The notes under the pieces are model-generated. The model worked only from the letters and a program-made list of their open reading frames with translations, had not been told where the DNA came from and ran no database searches. The position numbers were made by a program, and so were the translations under genes. A stretch of 64,000 nucleotides of DNA from Planctomycetes bacterium MalM25. Lineage in GTDB: Bacteria; Planctomycetota; Planctomycetia; Pirellulales; Lacipirellulaceae. Location: assembly GCA_007745835.1 (NCBI GenBank), contig CP036424.1, positions 953,001-1,017,000 on the forward strand, written 5' to 3'. This document shows positions 47,243 through 55,027 of this stretch, one piece after another; position 1 is the stretch's first letter, and the number at the start of each line of letters is the position of its first letter.

Positions 47243-48658
47243 CTTAACAGCCCGTTGATTTCTGTTGGTCGATCGTTCGGATGAGCCAGTCGAGGGCGGC
47301 GGTGAGTAGTTGGGCGAGTTGATCGAGGAGGCCCGCCAGGGCCTTGGGCTTGCCGGCCCCCAGGAGGCTCCGCAGGAGGATCGCCAGGTTGTGGGCGGCG
47401 GCCACGATCAAGTGTCGCTTCCGCACCTTCTCGATCCCCCGCAGCCGCGTCCGCCTCGCCCCGCCCGTCTCGCATGTGTGGGCGAACGTGCGTTCGACTC
47501 GTTCCGATCTCAGCTTCTGCAAGCGGCTGTTCTTCTCGGTCTTCGTCCGCCGCCGGTTGGCGACCACCGCTTCCTTCAGCCCGCTCGGTTTATCGGTCCA
47601 ACGCCGCTGGTAAGGCGAGTTGGGCTCGGGGATGTAGGTCCGCACGTTCAGGCTCTCGACCAACTCCAACTGCCCCGCCGCGTGGTACCCCTTGTCCGCC
47701 ACCACCTCCTCGAAGACCTCGCCCCGGCCCGCTTCGGACACGTGGGTCCGGGCCGCCATCGCCGTGTCGGCCAGCGTTCGCGAGTCGCTCTGGTCGGCGT
47801 GGTAGACCTCCGCCGCGACCACCAGCTCGGTCTCCAGGTCGATCGCGTGCTCCGCCTTGTACGCCAGACGCGTGCGGCCGTCCTTCAGCTTCGCGATCCG
47901 CGCGTCCGGGTCGGTCGGGGACTCCCACTCGGCGTTGCTCGTCTTCTTGTTCTTCCGCTTCTTGTCGAACCGCCGCAGGTCCTCGTCCGTGGGGTCTTCG
48001 CCTTCTTCGATCTCACCCGCTTCTTGCATCAACCGCTTGACGTACGCCTTCCAGTCCTCGCCCGACTCCTTGCGAACGATGCTCCGCATCGCCGCGTCCG
48101 CTTCGAGTGTCGTGGAGTCGACGCCGAGCGTCTTGCCCTTCAAGAGGCCCTTCTCGGCCGCCGCGGCGAGCACCAAGCGGAACGCCAGCTCATGGACCTC
48201 CAAGGGGAGCCGGTCGCGGGTCTTGCTCAAGGTCGAGTGGTCGGGGGTCCGTTCGGTGAGCTTCACCCCCAAGAACTCCCGCAGGCTGAGGCTGTCGGCG
48301 CACCGCCAGGCGATCCCACGCTGGCTGTCGATCGCTTCGAAGTACCCGACGAACAGCATCCGGAAGTACGTGCCCGGCGCGATCGAGTCGCGACCGCCCT
48401 GGGCGTCGTAGTACGGCACGCACGCCGCCTCGACCGCGTCGTCGAAGCCGCACTCCCCCAGCAGCCGGTTCAGCCGCCGGTAGAACGCGTGCCCCGGGCT
48501 CGCCGCCAGCTCGCCCGACGGCACGAACAGCTCCCCCTGCGACTCCCGCCGCCGCTTACCCATCCCCATCGCGATCCCTCCGTCGCGTCGACCTAGAAGC
48601 TCACAGACTAGCGCTATCTCGCCGCGATCGCGAGCGAGAAAATCAACGGGCTGTTAAG
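47243..48658 (-). mobile_element. Insertion sequence, IS1182-like
   Basis: The ends carry a 19-bp perfect terminal inverted repeat (CTTAACAGCCCGTTGATTT at 47243; its complement ends at 48658). The transposase stop lies inside the left repeat. It abuts the DUF932 gene, whose stop codon lies in the right repeat. The family name is by protein resemblance. Confidence 0.8.
47244..48569 (-). CDS. DDE transposase (IS1182-like)
   Basis: 441 aa. YDAQGGRDSIAPGTYFRML is the N-terminal domain typical of these transposases. DDE residues are in VDSTTLEAD, VVADKGYH and VERTFAH. A coding region spans nearly the entire IS. A very long opposite-strand frame here is a shadow. Confidence 0.88.
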   Translation of the reverse strand: MGMGKRRRESQGELFVPSGELAASPGHAFYRRLNRLLGECGFDDAVEAACVPYYDAQGGRDSIAPGTYFRMLFVGYFEAIDSQRGIAWRCADSLSLREFLGVKLTERTPDHSTLSKTRDRLPLEVHELAFRLVLAAAAEKGLLKGKTLGVDSTTLEADAAMRSIVRKESGEDWKAYVKRLMQEAGEIEEGEDPTDEDLRRFDKKRKNKKTSNAEWESPTDPDARIAKLKDGRTRLAYKAEHAIDLETELVVAAEVYHADQSDSRTLADTAMAARTHVSEAGRGEVFEEVVADKGYHAAGQLELVESLNVRTYIPEPNSPYQRRWTDKPSGLKEAVVANRRRTKTEKNSRLQKLRSERVERTFAHTCETGGARRTRLRGIEKVRKRHLIVAAAHNLAILLRSLLGAGKPKALAGLLDQLAQLLTAALDWLIRTIDQQKSTGC

Positions 48659-49637
48659 TGGCGAGGGCGAGGGCCTGCTCGAAGGCCCGCTGCTTGAGGC
48701 TGCGGCCCGGTCCGAAGAAGGCCGAGTGGAGGCGGCGATCGGCCCGGGTGCGGTCGTCGGGGCCGCGGGTGCGTTGATGGTGATCGACGTGCTCGCTGAC
48801 GGCATTGACCGCCGCCCACAGGGTGCGGCGGACGCCGGGTAGGTCCTGGCCGAGACCTGTCTCGAACAGCTCGACAAGTCGTTCGTGGGTGCGGTGCCGT
48901 CGGCGTCGGGGGCTGTCCTTGGGTGGCGGCGGTAGGAGGTCGGTGAAGAACCGATCGACCTCGTCGCTGCTCATCGCGTGACGGGCGAGGAGGTTCGCCT
49001 GCTCGTGGTAGGTTTGGAACCGACGCTGGGCGAGGCCGAGGATCTCACGGGCCTCTTCGAGCCGGCCGCGGATGTCGCCGCGGTGGCGGATCGAGACGCC
49101 CTGACCGCGGCGGCGGCGGCGGTGGGCGAGCTGGTAGGTGTTGTGGCACACCGTGCGGACCGCCGTCGGGAACACGCGGAGGGACGCCGAACCGTCGTGC
49201 GTGTTCGACAGCATCAAGTAGGGGCGGGTGACGTCGTCGGTCTGGTTGATCCGCAGCTCACCGGGCATACGAGCGAGGAGCCAGATCTTCTCGCCTCGGC
49301 CGAGGGCCCCGGCGACCTCGTACCGCAGCTCGCCCTCCTCCACAAGGGCGTCCAGGAAGGCGAAGCAGTCGCGGTTGGCTATCACCTCATAGGCGGGGCC
49401 GACCGTGCCGAGCACTTCGAGGCTGTCCTGCCGGACGGTCGCCCTCCGCCCCGGGACGGGTAGTCCGCAGCTCGTCTGGAGGTCACACGTGGTGACCTCG
49501 TAGTCGAGTCCCGCCGCCTCGATCACCTCGGCCGCCGTCGCCGGTCGGTGGAGTCTTGTGCCGAGGCCGTGCCACGGCGTGATGCCGGAGTAGGCGATCG
49601 CGGGTTTTCCGTTGGTCGTCGCGAGGTCGTGCGGCAC
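48654..49637 (-). CDS. DUF932-family (phage/plasmid-type) protein
   Basis: 327 aa. PWHGLGTRL and VRTVCHNTYQLAHRRR are DUF932 features; the C terminus (FFGPGRSLKQRAFEQALAL) is also in keeping. The family is encoded by phages and plasmids and its role is unclear. The stop codon is supplied at the IS boundary, so the last residues may have been altered by the insertion. Confidence 0.8.
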   Translation of the reverse strand: MPHDLATTNGKPAIAYSGITPWHGLGTRLHRPATAAEVIEAAGLDYEVTTCDLQTSCGLPVPGRRATVRQDSLEVLGTVGPAYEVIANRDCFAFLDALVEEGELRYEVAGALGRGEKIWLLARMPGELRINQTDDVTRPYLMLSNTHDGSASLRVFPTAVRTVCHNTYQLAHRRRRRGQGVSIRHRGDIRGRLEEAREILGLAQRRFQTYHEQANLLARHAMSSDEVDRFFTDLLPPPPKDSPRRRRHRTHERLVELFETGLGQDLPGVRRTLWAAVNAVSEHVDHHQRTRGPDDRTRADRRLHSAFFGPGRSLKQRAFEQALALAT

Positions 49638-49692
49638 GGGTCGTCCTGGTCAGTATTGTAGGGGTTGCTGACCTGAGTACCCGCAAGTGGAC

Positions 49693-51573
49693 CTAGAGGT
49701 TGTTGCGGGGGTGAGCCCACGAGTCCCTGACGCTCCTCCGCATCTCGTCTCGGAGTGCTTGGACGTCGTCGGGGTCAACGTGTCTTCGCGGCACGGTGCG
49801 ATGCTCGTTTCCGTACTTGATCCGCGAGCTGATCGGTCGCCGCTGGCGTTCGCGAAGTTCTTCGAGGGGGTGTTGCCTTGGGCCTGCGATGGCGCCTGTT
49901 TGACCATCGCCTCGCTTGCTGTTGGTTGTTCTTTCTCTTTGTCTCCGTATCCCCCAAAGGGGTACATTCCAATACGTGTCACTTTCTGCGTTGAGACGCT
50001 CAGACGCCGCCCTCACTAGCGAGAGGGCATAGGCGACTGCGGCGTCGACGTCGAGCGGCACTTCCTTGTTCTGGCGTGACCTCTCTTCGAGAACGGGTTG
50101 AACCGCGAGACAATAGGTGCGAGCCCGACCGGTTCCGTTGGTGCTCCGCTTCTCGTTCCTAACCAGCCTCATCACACCACGCTCCACGACGGCATCAAGC
50201 AGCGGCTTGTAGCGTTTGCCGCTGCAGCGGGGCCAGGTGCGGAAGACACTTTTGGCGGCCATGGGTGCCTCCCAACCCTCGGGCTTCCCCACTCCGCAGG
50301 TCTTGGCGAACTCCAGGGCTCGGCAAGCGAACGCGACCTCGTCTTCGAAGGAGCCTTTGGTCCAATCGAGTAGCTCGACGATTCGAGCGATCTCTTCTGG
50401 GAAGAGCCGGGGCCGCCTGGCCGCACCCGCATCGGTCTCTGCGTCCATTGTCCACCGGACGATGTCGGCGTTTTGATCGGCGACACGGCGGGTGCCTCTT
50501 CGTAAGTCCTCATCGACGTCCTTTGAGACGCCTTCGCCGGTTGCGTAGACCCACTCGTTGAGAAACCTGATGGCTTCTGTTGCAGAGCAGTCTTTGACTT
50601 TGATTAGGTGCCACGCGATGTGCTTCGTGACAGTGACCCGGGTACCCGGACCCGGGATACCCTCTTCAATCATCCGCTTGGCCTCTGCGCGACTGCGGGG
50701 TGCCCGCACCAACGGTGGTTCGGTGTCGTCGCGTTCCGCAACGGTTCGATGACGACGTACATCCGCTCGTGGCGATCCACAGACCGACATGTACATCGGC
50801 TGGTGACTGGAAATTGCTGTGCTCGGTGTCCGGTGATTCGTGACGCTACCCGGTTCGAAGGTCGATCGGGCTCGGGCCCAAACGTCCTGCCATTTGGGTG
50901 TAAAGACTTCGCCCGCTTGGAATCTGCGGATGAACTCGATCCATGCCTCGGGGTCGAGCTGGCGATCGGGGAGCTTCCCGAACGGCAGTCGGAGCCCGTG
51001 GTTCTTGTGCGGGTAGACCTCGGTCTGACCGCGAGCGTCTTGGACGCCGATCATGTTGAACAGCGTCGCGACGTCCACGACGGGCATCGTCGAGCTGAAG
51101 AAGCCGATGAGATGCACACCGCCGCTGGGCGTATCAGAGATAAGCAGGCTCTGACGGGGAAACCCGAGCTTGATCATCGCCCCCAGGGCACGGTTGTACC
51201 GCCGCTGGTAGTCTTCCAGATCGTCGCCATGACAATCGACGTCGAGGGCGACCCAACGGGTGTACTTGGTCGGCCAAGGGGCCACCCACTGCGGTGGACG
51301 CCCTGGCACCCGGTCGCCGAGCAAGTGCCGGATGACGCGAGCCTCGTCGAGCCGGCCTTTCGCTTTGACCCAGTCTCGTGGATCACCGGATGCGGCCCTT
51401 GTCACCGAGAACTCGGGGTGGGCCGGGCAAAAGAGTTTGATGAAGGCGTTCAGTTCGGCTTGGGTGGCCCCGAGCATTCTTAGCTGCTCCTCCGGGCTGT
51501 AGCGTTTCTTCCATTGGCCGGCTTTGGTCTTGGTCGAGACGCCGTTGATCTCGTCGGGGTAGTTCGTGGACAT
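49693..51573 (-). CDS. AEP-type primase / replication protein
   Basis: 626 aa from ATG 51573. The archaeo-eukaryotic primase core has hDhD (ALDVDCH, Asp111 and Asp113), an SGGVHLIGF strand with the His motif, and HGLRLPFGK with the late basic motif. A long C-terminal part is less clear. Primases of this class start replication of plasmids and islands. It is the probable initiator of the element's own replication. Confidence 0.75.
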   Translation of the reverse strand: MSTNYPDEINGVSTKTKAGQWKKRYSPEEQLRMLGATQAELNAFIKLFCPAHPEFSVTRAASGDPRDWVKAKGRLDEARVIRHLLGDRVPGRPPQWVAPWPTKYTRWVALDVDCHGDDLEDYQRRYNRALGAMIKLGFPRQSLLISDTPSGGVHLIGFFSSTMPVVDVATLFNMIGVQDARGQTEVYPHKNHGLRLPFGKLPDRQLDPEAWIEFIRRFQAGEVFTPKWQDVWARARSTFEPGSVTNHRTPSTAISSHQPMYMSVCGSPRADVRRHRTVAERDDTEPPLVRAPRSRAEAKRMIEEGIPGPGTRVTVTKHIAWHLIKVKDCSATEAIRFLNEWVYATGEGVSKDVDEDLRRGTRRVADQNADIVRWTMDAETDAGAARRPRLFPEEIARIVELLDWTKGSFEDEVAFACRALEFAKTCGVGKPEGWEAPMAAKSVFRTWPRCSGKRYKPLLDAVVERGVMRLVRNEKRSTNGTGRARTYCLAVQPVLEERSRQNKEVPLDVDAAVAYALSLVRAASERLNAESDTYWNVPLWGIRRQRERTTNSKRGDGQTGAIAGPRQHPLEELRERQRRPISSRIKYGNEHRTVPRRHVDPDDVQALRDEMRRSVRDSWAHPRNNL

Positions 51574-51660
51574 GCTGAACGTATGAAAGAGAACAGCGGG
51601 CACCGGTAAGAACCGATACCCGCTGTCGTGTTGGAGTCGCTCACGGTGTAACTTGGCCGA

Positions 51661-52485
51661 CTACCAAGACTCTTCAAGCGGCTCCATGTCCTGGACGACG
51701 AGAGCCGTCGAATCCGATTGCCCGTACAGGTCCGTGATGGCCGCCTGGGTCAACGAGGTGTGCCCGCGGTTCTTGAGCTGGAAGGGCAGCGTGTCGAGAC
51801 CGTAGGGATCGAAACCGATCGCCTCCACCGCTTCAACCACGACTTCCGCGGACTCGAAAGTCATCCCTTCTTCTTGGAGCCGGCAAGTGAGGAAGCCGAC
51901 CGCCTCCTCTTCCGACGGTAGATCGACACGCACCAGGTGCGGCAGGAGCAATCTCGCCAGATCATCGGCGAGCTTGTTTTCGTCGTCGCACGTCAGGAAG
52001 ATCACGCGATTGGGCTGATCCAAGTGATCGCGCAGCTCACTGCACAGGACCTTCTGCTGAGCGTCGTCGAGCTCGTCGATCCGCGTGATGATGAACACGT
52101 CGGCATCCAGTGCGGCGATGCGTGTGACATTCGCTCCCGGACCCGACGGTTTCGCCCCTTTGAGGATCGTCGTTGCTTTCTCCTCAAAGATATCCGTGCG
52201 ATCCGTTCGCCCGATTCGCCGGCAAGCGGAGCAGGGGTTGTCTCGGCAAAGCTGGCCGGACTTCTGTCCGGGTCCGTCGCACAGTGCTATAGCGGCGGCG
52301 TGCCGGGCCATGAACCTTTTGCCGACTCCTTGCTGTCCGTGGAAGGATACTAAGTGCAGCATTCCGTTCCGGTTGGTCTCGTCAAGCTGATTGACGACGG
52401 CAGACTTGCCTACTTGGTGGACTCGGCGATCGCCCCGGCAACGGGAACGCAGTTGGTTAGCTTTTAGGCGTGAGACGTAGCTCAT
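51661..52485 (-). CDS. DnaX-like AAA+ ATPase (clamp-loader type)
   Basis: 274 aa from ATG 52485 with Shine-Dalgarno AAGGAG. Walker A GQQGVGKR; a four-Cys knuckle (CDGPGQ, LC, NPCSAC) as in DnaX; Walker B DVFIITRIDELDD; a sensor region LTCDDENK. The layout equals the AAA+ domain of clamp-loader gamma/tau subunits, without their C-terminal domains. Loading a primase, helicase or clamp during island replication is inferred. Confidence 0.75.
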   Translation of the reverse strand: MSYVSRLKANQLRSRCRGDRRVHQVGKSAVVNQLDETNRNGMLHLVSFHGQQGVGKRFMARHAAAIALCDGPGQKSGQLCRDNPCSACRRIGRTDRTDIFEEKATTILKGAKPSGPGANVTRIAALDADVFIITRIDELDDAQQKVLCSELRDHLDQPNRVIFLTCDDENKLADDLARLLLPHLVRVDLPSEEEAVGFLTCRLQEEGMTFESAEVVVEAVEAIGFDPYGLDTLPFQLKNRGHTSLTQAAITDLYGQSDSTALVVQDMEPLEESW

Positions 52486-52585
52486 GGTCTTTCTCCTTGA
52501 AGTTATGAAACTAGAACGCAAGTTGTGTCGCTGGAACCACTTGGGGTTTCAGGGAGGGCGTGCGAAGCCGATCGTTTGGGCTGCG

Positions 52586-53764
52586 TCATGCATCGGGAGG
52601 CAACTCCTTGGGGAGACGACGGAAGGGATTCTGAGCTTTGAAGGGCGGCACAGCGTCATCAGTGAAGCGGTAGACTTGATGCTTCCGTTTCGTCTTGAGA
52701 TTCCGCTCAGGCCGCGATTCGAGGAGTCGTTCCGATTCGAGTTTCTTCAGGTACTTGGCGACGGTGTTCCATGAAATGTTCGTCGCCTCCGCAATTTCGC
52801 GGATGCTGAAGGCTTCACCAGACGGCGTCATGCGACGACGGGTCCGCTGTTGCGACTTCTTGCTCGCATAGGCATAGACGTGTTCGGCAAAGCTCGCCTC
52901 CTTCGGCGTTAACCTCACGTCCTCGGTGAGCACGCTGGAGCTGTTGAGGAGCCGACGAACGAAGCCGTAGTCGCCGTCGGCAACGGCCCAGTCGGCATCC
53001 CCATCGGTCGTGCACCGGAGCCAGACCGCAGCGGAGATCAATGCGTTCAGGACGAGCCAGTGATTGCCCGTTGGCTTGATTCGCAGGTCGTCGAGTCGTC
53101 CGAGACGAAGTAGAGGCTGGTCGCCTCGGGCCTGATGCAGGAGCTTGGTGATGAGCAGGCCCTCAGGCGATATGTTGATGACGGGGCGTCCAAACTGATG
53201 GCTGGCATGCCTGGCAGCGAAAGCGTGCTTTCCAGGCGGGCTGGCTAGCGCCAGCCGTGGTCCCGCCACGGAGCGACTGGGACCTGTGGTAGAGATCACG
53301 ATCGACGTCGAGCCCTCACCGTCGAAACGCGTCGCCGTGTCTTCGAGAAGGCGATCCGCCACCTTATGACTGGCGGCTGTCGCTATGACGACGGTGTCGG
53401 CCTGTTGCCTTGCCTCGACTATTCGAGACAGCTGCGGCTGGTAGCCGAGCACTGTGGCCCGGTCTGGACAAAGCGTCAACACGCGGCTGATGGCCTGCTG
53501 CGTTTTCGTCAGGTCGTCGGCAACGACCCACAGCTGGAGCCCCGACTTATGAACGCCGAGCAACATCCAGAGGTAGGTCGTCAACGACAGGAGATCAACA
53601 CCGTCACGCAGCCAAGCCGCGAGATCCGTGACGACATGTCCCACCGGGTGGTCGCCGACAACCTCGATCACTTCCGAGGTCAGCTCGGGCGGCGATTCGC
53701 CCGGTGATGTGGAGCCATCGTGCGATTGATCGACGCCGACGGGCAGGATGATATTTGAGTGCAT
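52586..53764 (-). CDS. Unknown protein with C-terminal winged helix
   Basis: 392 aa. The first 250 residues, with strand/loop patterns such as LQLWVVADDLTKTQ and ADTVVIATAASHKVADRLLE, are unrecognised. The C-terminal FSIREIAEATNISWNTVAKY is a winged helix-turn-helix. In the replication-like module it could be a helicase loader, copy-control or partition factor. Confidence 0.6.
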   Translation of the reverse strand: MHSNIILPVGVDQSHDGSTSPGESPPELTSEVIEVVGDHPVGHVVTDLAAWLRDGVDLLSLTTYLWMLLGVHKSGLQLWVVADDLTKTQQAISRVLTLCPDRATVLGYQPQLSRIVEARQQADTVVIATAASHKVADRLLEDTATRFDGEGSTSIVISTTGPSRSVAGPRLALASPPGKHAFAARHASHQFGRPVINISPEGLLITKLLHQARGDQPLLRLGRLDDLRIKPTGNHWLVLNALISAAVWLRCTTDGDADWAVADGDYGFVRRLLNSSSVLTEDVRLTPKEASFAEHVYAYASKKSQQRTRRRMTPSGEAFSIREIAEATNISWNTVAKYLKKLESERLLESRPERNLKTKRKHQVYRFTDDAVPPFKAQNPFRRLPKELPPDA

Positions 53765-53808
53765 ATCGGTTTCTCCGACTGCTAGGCAGACCCATGAGGC
53801 CCGCGGTG

Positions 53809-54117
53809 TCAGAGAATCCGATCAAGCTCGGCACCGGCACGCTCGGCGGCGGCACGGGCCCGCGACGGCGTCCGCGTGGGAGCGGGTCGCTTGGCGTCAC
53901 CCGAGTGACGCCGCTCGACGGCGTCGGCAAACCGCTCCAGGGCCTCTACGCTTGTCATCAACCGGCCAAGCCGGATCGTTTCGAGGCGTACGCCGAGTCG
54001 TCCGGCGGTGGTCCAGCGGAAGATCGTACTGCGGTTAATGTGTTGCCCCGGCTTGGCACCGGGGATCATCGCAGCGGCTTCGCTCAGGGTAAGGAGTCGC
54101 TCGTCGATCAGGGACAT
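53809..54117 (-). CDS. DUF1580-type helix-turn-helix protein (excisionase-like)
   Basis: 102 aa from ATG 54117; an upstream start at 54165 is possible. LIDERLLTLSEAAAMIPG and HINRSTIFRWTTAGRLGVRLETIRLG form a MerR/excisionase-like DNA-binding domain (DUF1580, common in planctomycetes). It lies 607 bp from attR. A recombination-directionality role is inferred from position. Confidence 0.65.
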   Translation of the reverse strand: MSLIDERLLTLSEAAAMIPGAKPGQHINRSTIFRWTTAGRLGVRLETIRLGRLMTSVEALERFADAVERRHSGDAKRPAPTRTPSRARAAAERAGAELDRIL

Positions 54118-54562
54118 CAGAGATAGGTGGGTAGACGGTGTGCCAATACCCGAGCTACCCGCCAAAGCGAGAAGGCCCGAGTCGTTGACACCACCGCCGA
54201 CCGACAGGAATCATCTGTCCGCTTGCCGACGCCCGTGCGTGTACGGGTTCGCGTTGCACGAAGTGCTCACCGAGAGGACCTATGCGTCTCGGCTGGGGCT
54301 ATGCCCCTGAGCTACCTTCACCCGCTGGATGATGACGCGGGCAACATTGCCCACGCAGATGCAACGATAACGCTCGCTCTCCATCCGTCCAGAGGTTTGC
54401 GTTTCGGAACCGTTGCTGGAACAGTGGGCCGGGAGAAGCTTCGGCTCAGATTCGCCACCTGTTGGGCGATCTCAGGGAGAACGCCCAGCCGAACTTTTTC
54501 TGATTTCTTTTTTGGAGCCAGATCAATACGTTGCTCTTGGTCTCATTCACGACGCTGTTGCT
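54118..54562. other. Right-end non-coding region
   Basis: No gene was seen. It contains CGTCCAGAG (54386-54394), a one-base variant of the half-site found at the left end, and is the likely site of binding by integrase or DUF1580. Confidence 0.45.
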
Positions 54563-54581
54563 CGTCCAGAACCGTCCAGAA
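54563..54581 (+). repeat. Two direct copies of half-site CGTCCAGAA
   Basis: Copies at 54563-54571 and 54573-54581, 10 bp apart (one helical turn), about 150 bp from attR. The same 9-mer forms each arm of the palindrome at 13354. Confidence 0.6.
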
Positions 54582-54723
54582 TTGCCAATCGGCGAGAGCG
54601 TTTTCCAGCGGCTGGAGGCACCCCACTGCCAAGTGAAGAAACACTTGATGCGTCACGGCCTTTTCGCGATAACTCCTTCGTGCGAGCCATCTTGCACACC
54701 AGAAGTTTGCGAGCTTAGCAATC

Positions 54724-54769
<46 letters not shown>

Positions 54770-54836
54770 CGACATAATCCCTTCTGCTACAACGGTTTCT
54801 AAATCGCAGCGACGCTTGGATGCGGCCCCGGTGCTA

Positions 54837-55025
54837 TCACTCGATAGGCCCGGTAGGGGGCTCTTTGTCCGCCTCCTCGGGACGGACCGGCTCCTCGAAC
54901 AGCATCCGGTGAGCGGGGGTTTCGACGTCGTCGAACTGGCCGTCGCGGGTCGCCCAGATGAACGCCCCCACGGCGATCGCCGCCAGCAAGAGGGCGACCG
55001 GAGCCATGACGAAGACGACCGACAT
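54837..55025 (-). CDS. ccoS: cbb3 oxidase maturation protein CcoS
   Basis: 62 aa. One N-terminal membrane segment (VVFVMAPVALLLAAIAVGAFIWA) then GQFDDVETPAHRMLFEE, the CcoS layout. It is the last gene of the cbb3 cluster, 2 bp after ccoI. Confidence 0.85.
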   Translation of the reverse strand: MSVVFVMAPVALLLAAIAVGAFIWATRDGQFDDVETPAHRMLFEEPVRPEEADKEPPTGPIE

Positions 55026-55027
55026 CG

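Noticed and set aside
47310-48596. 428-aa frame opposite the transposase
   Set aside because: Shadow; the opposite strand has intact DDE motifs and terminal repeats.
49947-49965. CsoR-like GTATCCCCCAAAGGGGTAC
   Set aside because: Lies inside the primase coding region and lacks the CTTGACGC promoter context.
54230-54320. tRNA-like arms (GGTAGCTCAGGGG and a CCGAGA/TCTCGG stem) on the minus strand
   Set aside because: The anticodon loop would have 11 bases and no T-arm with TTC is found, so no cloverleaf forms.
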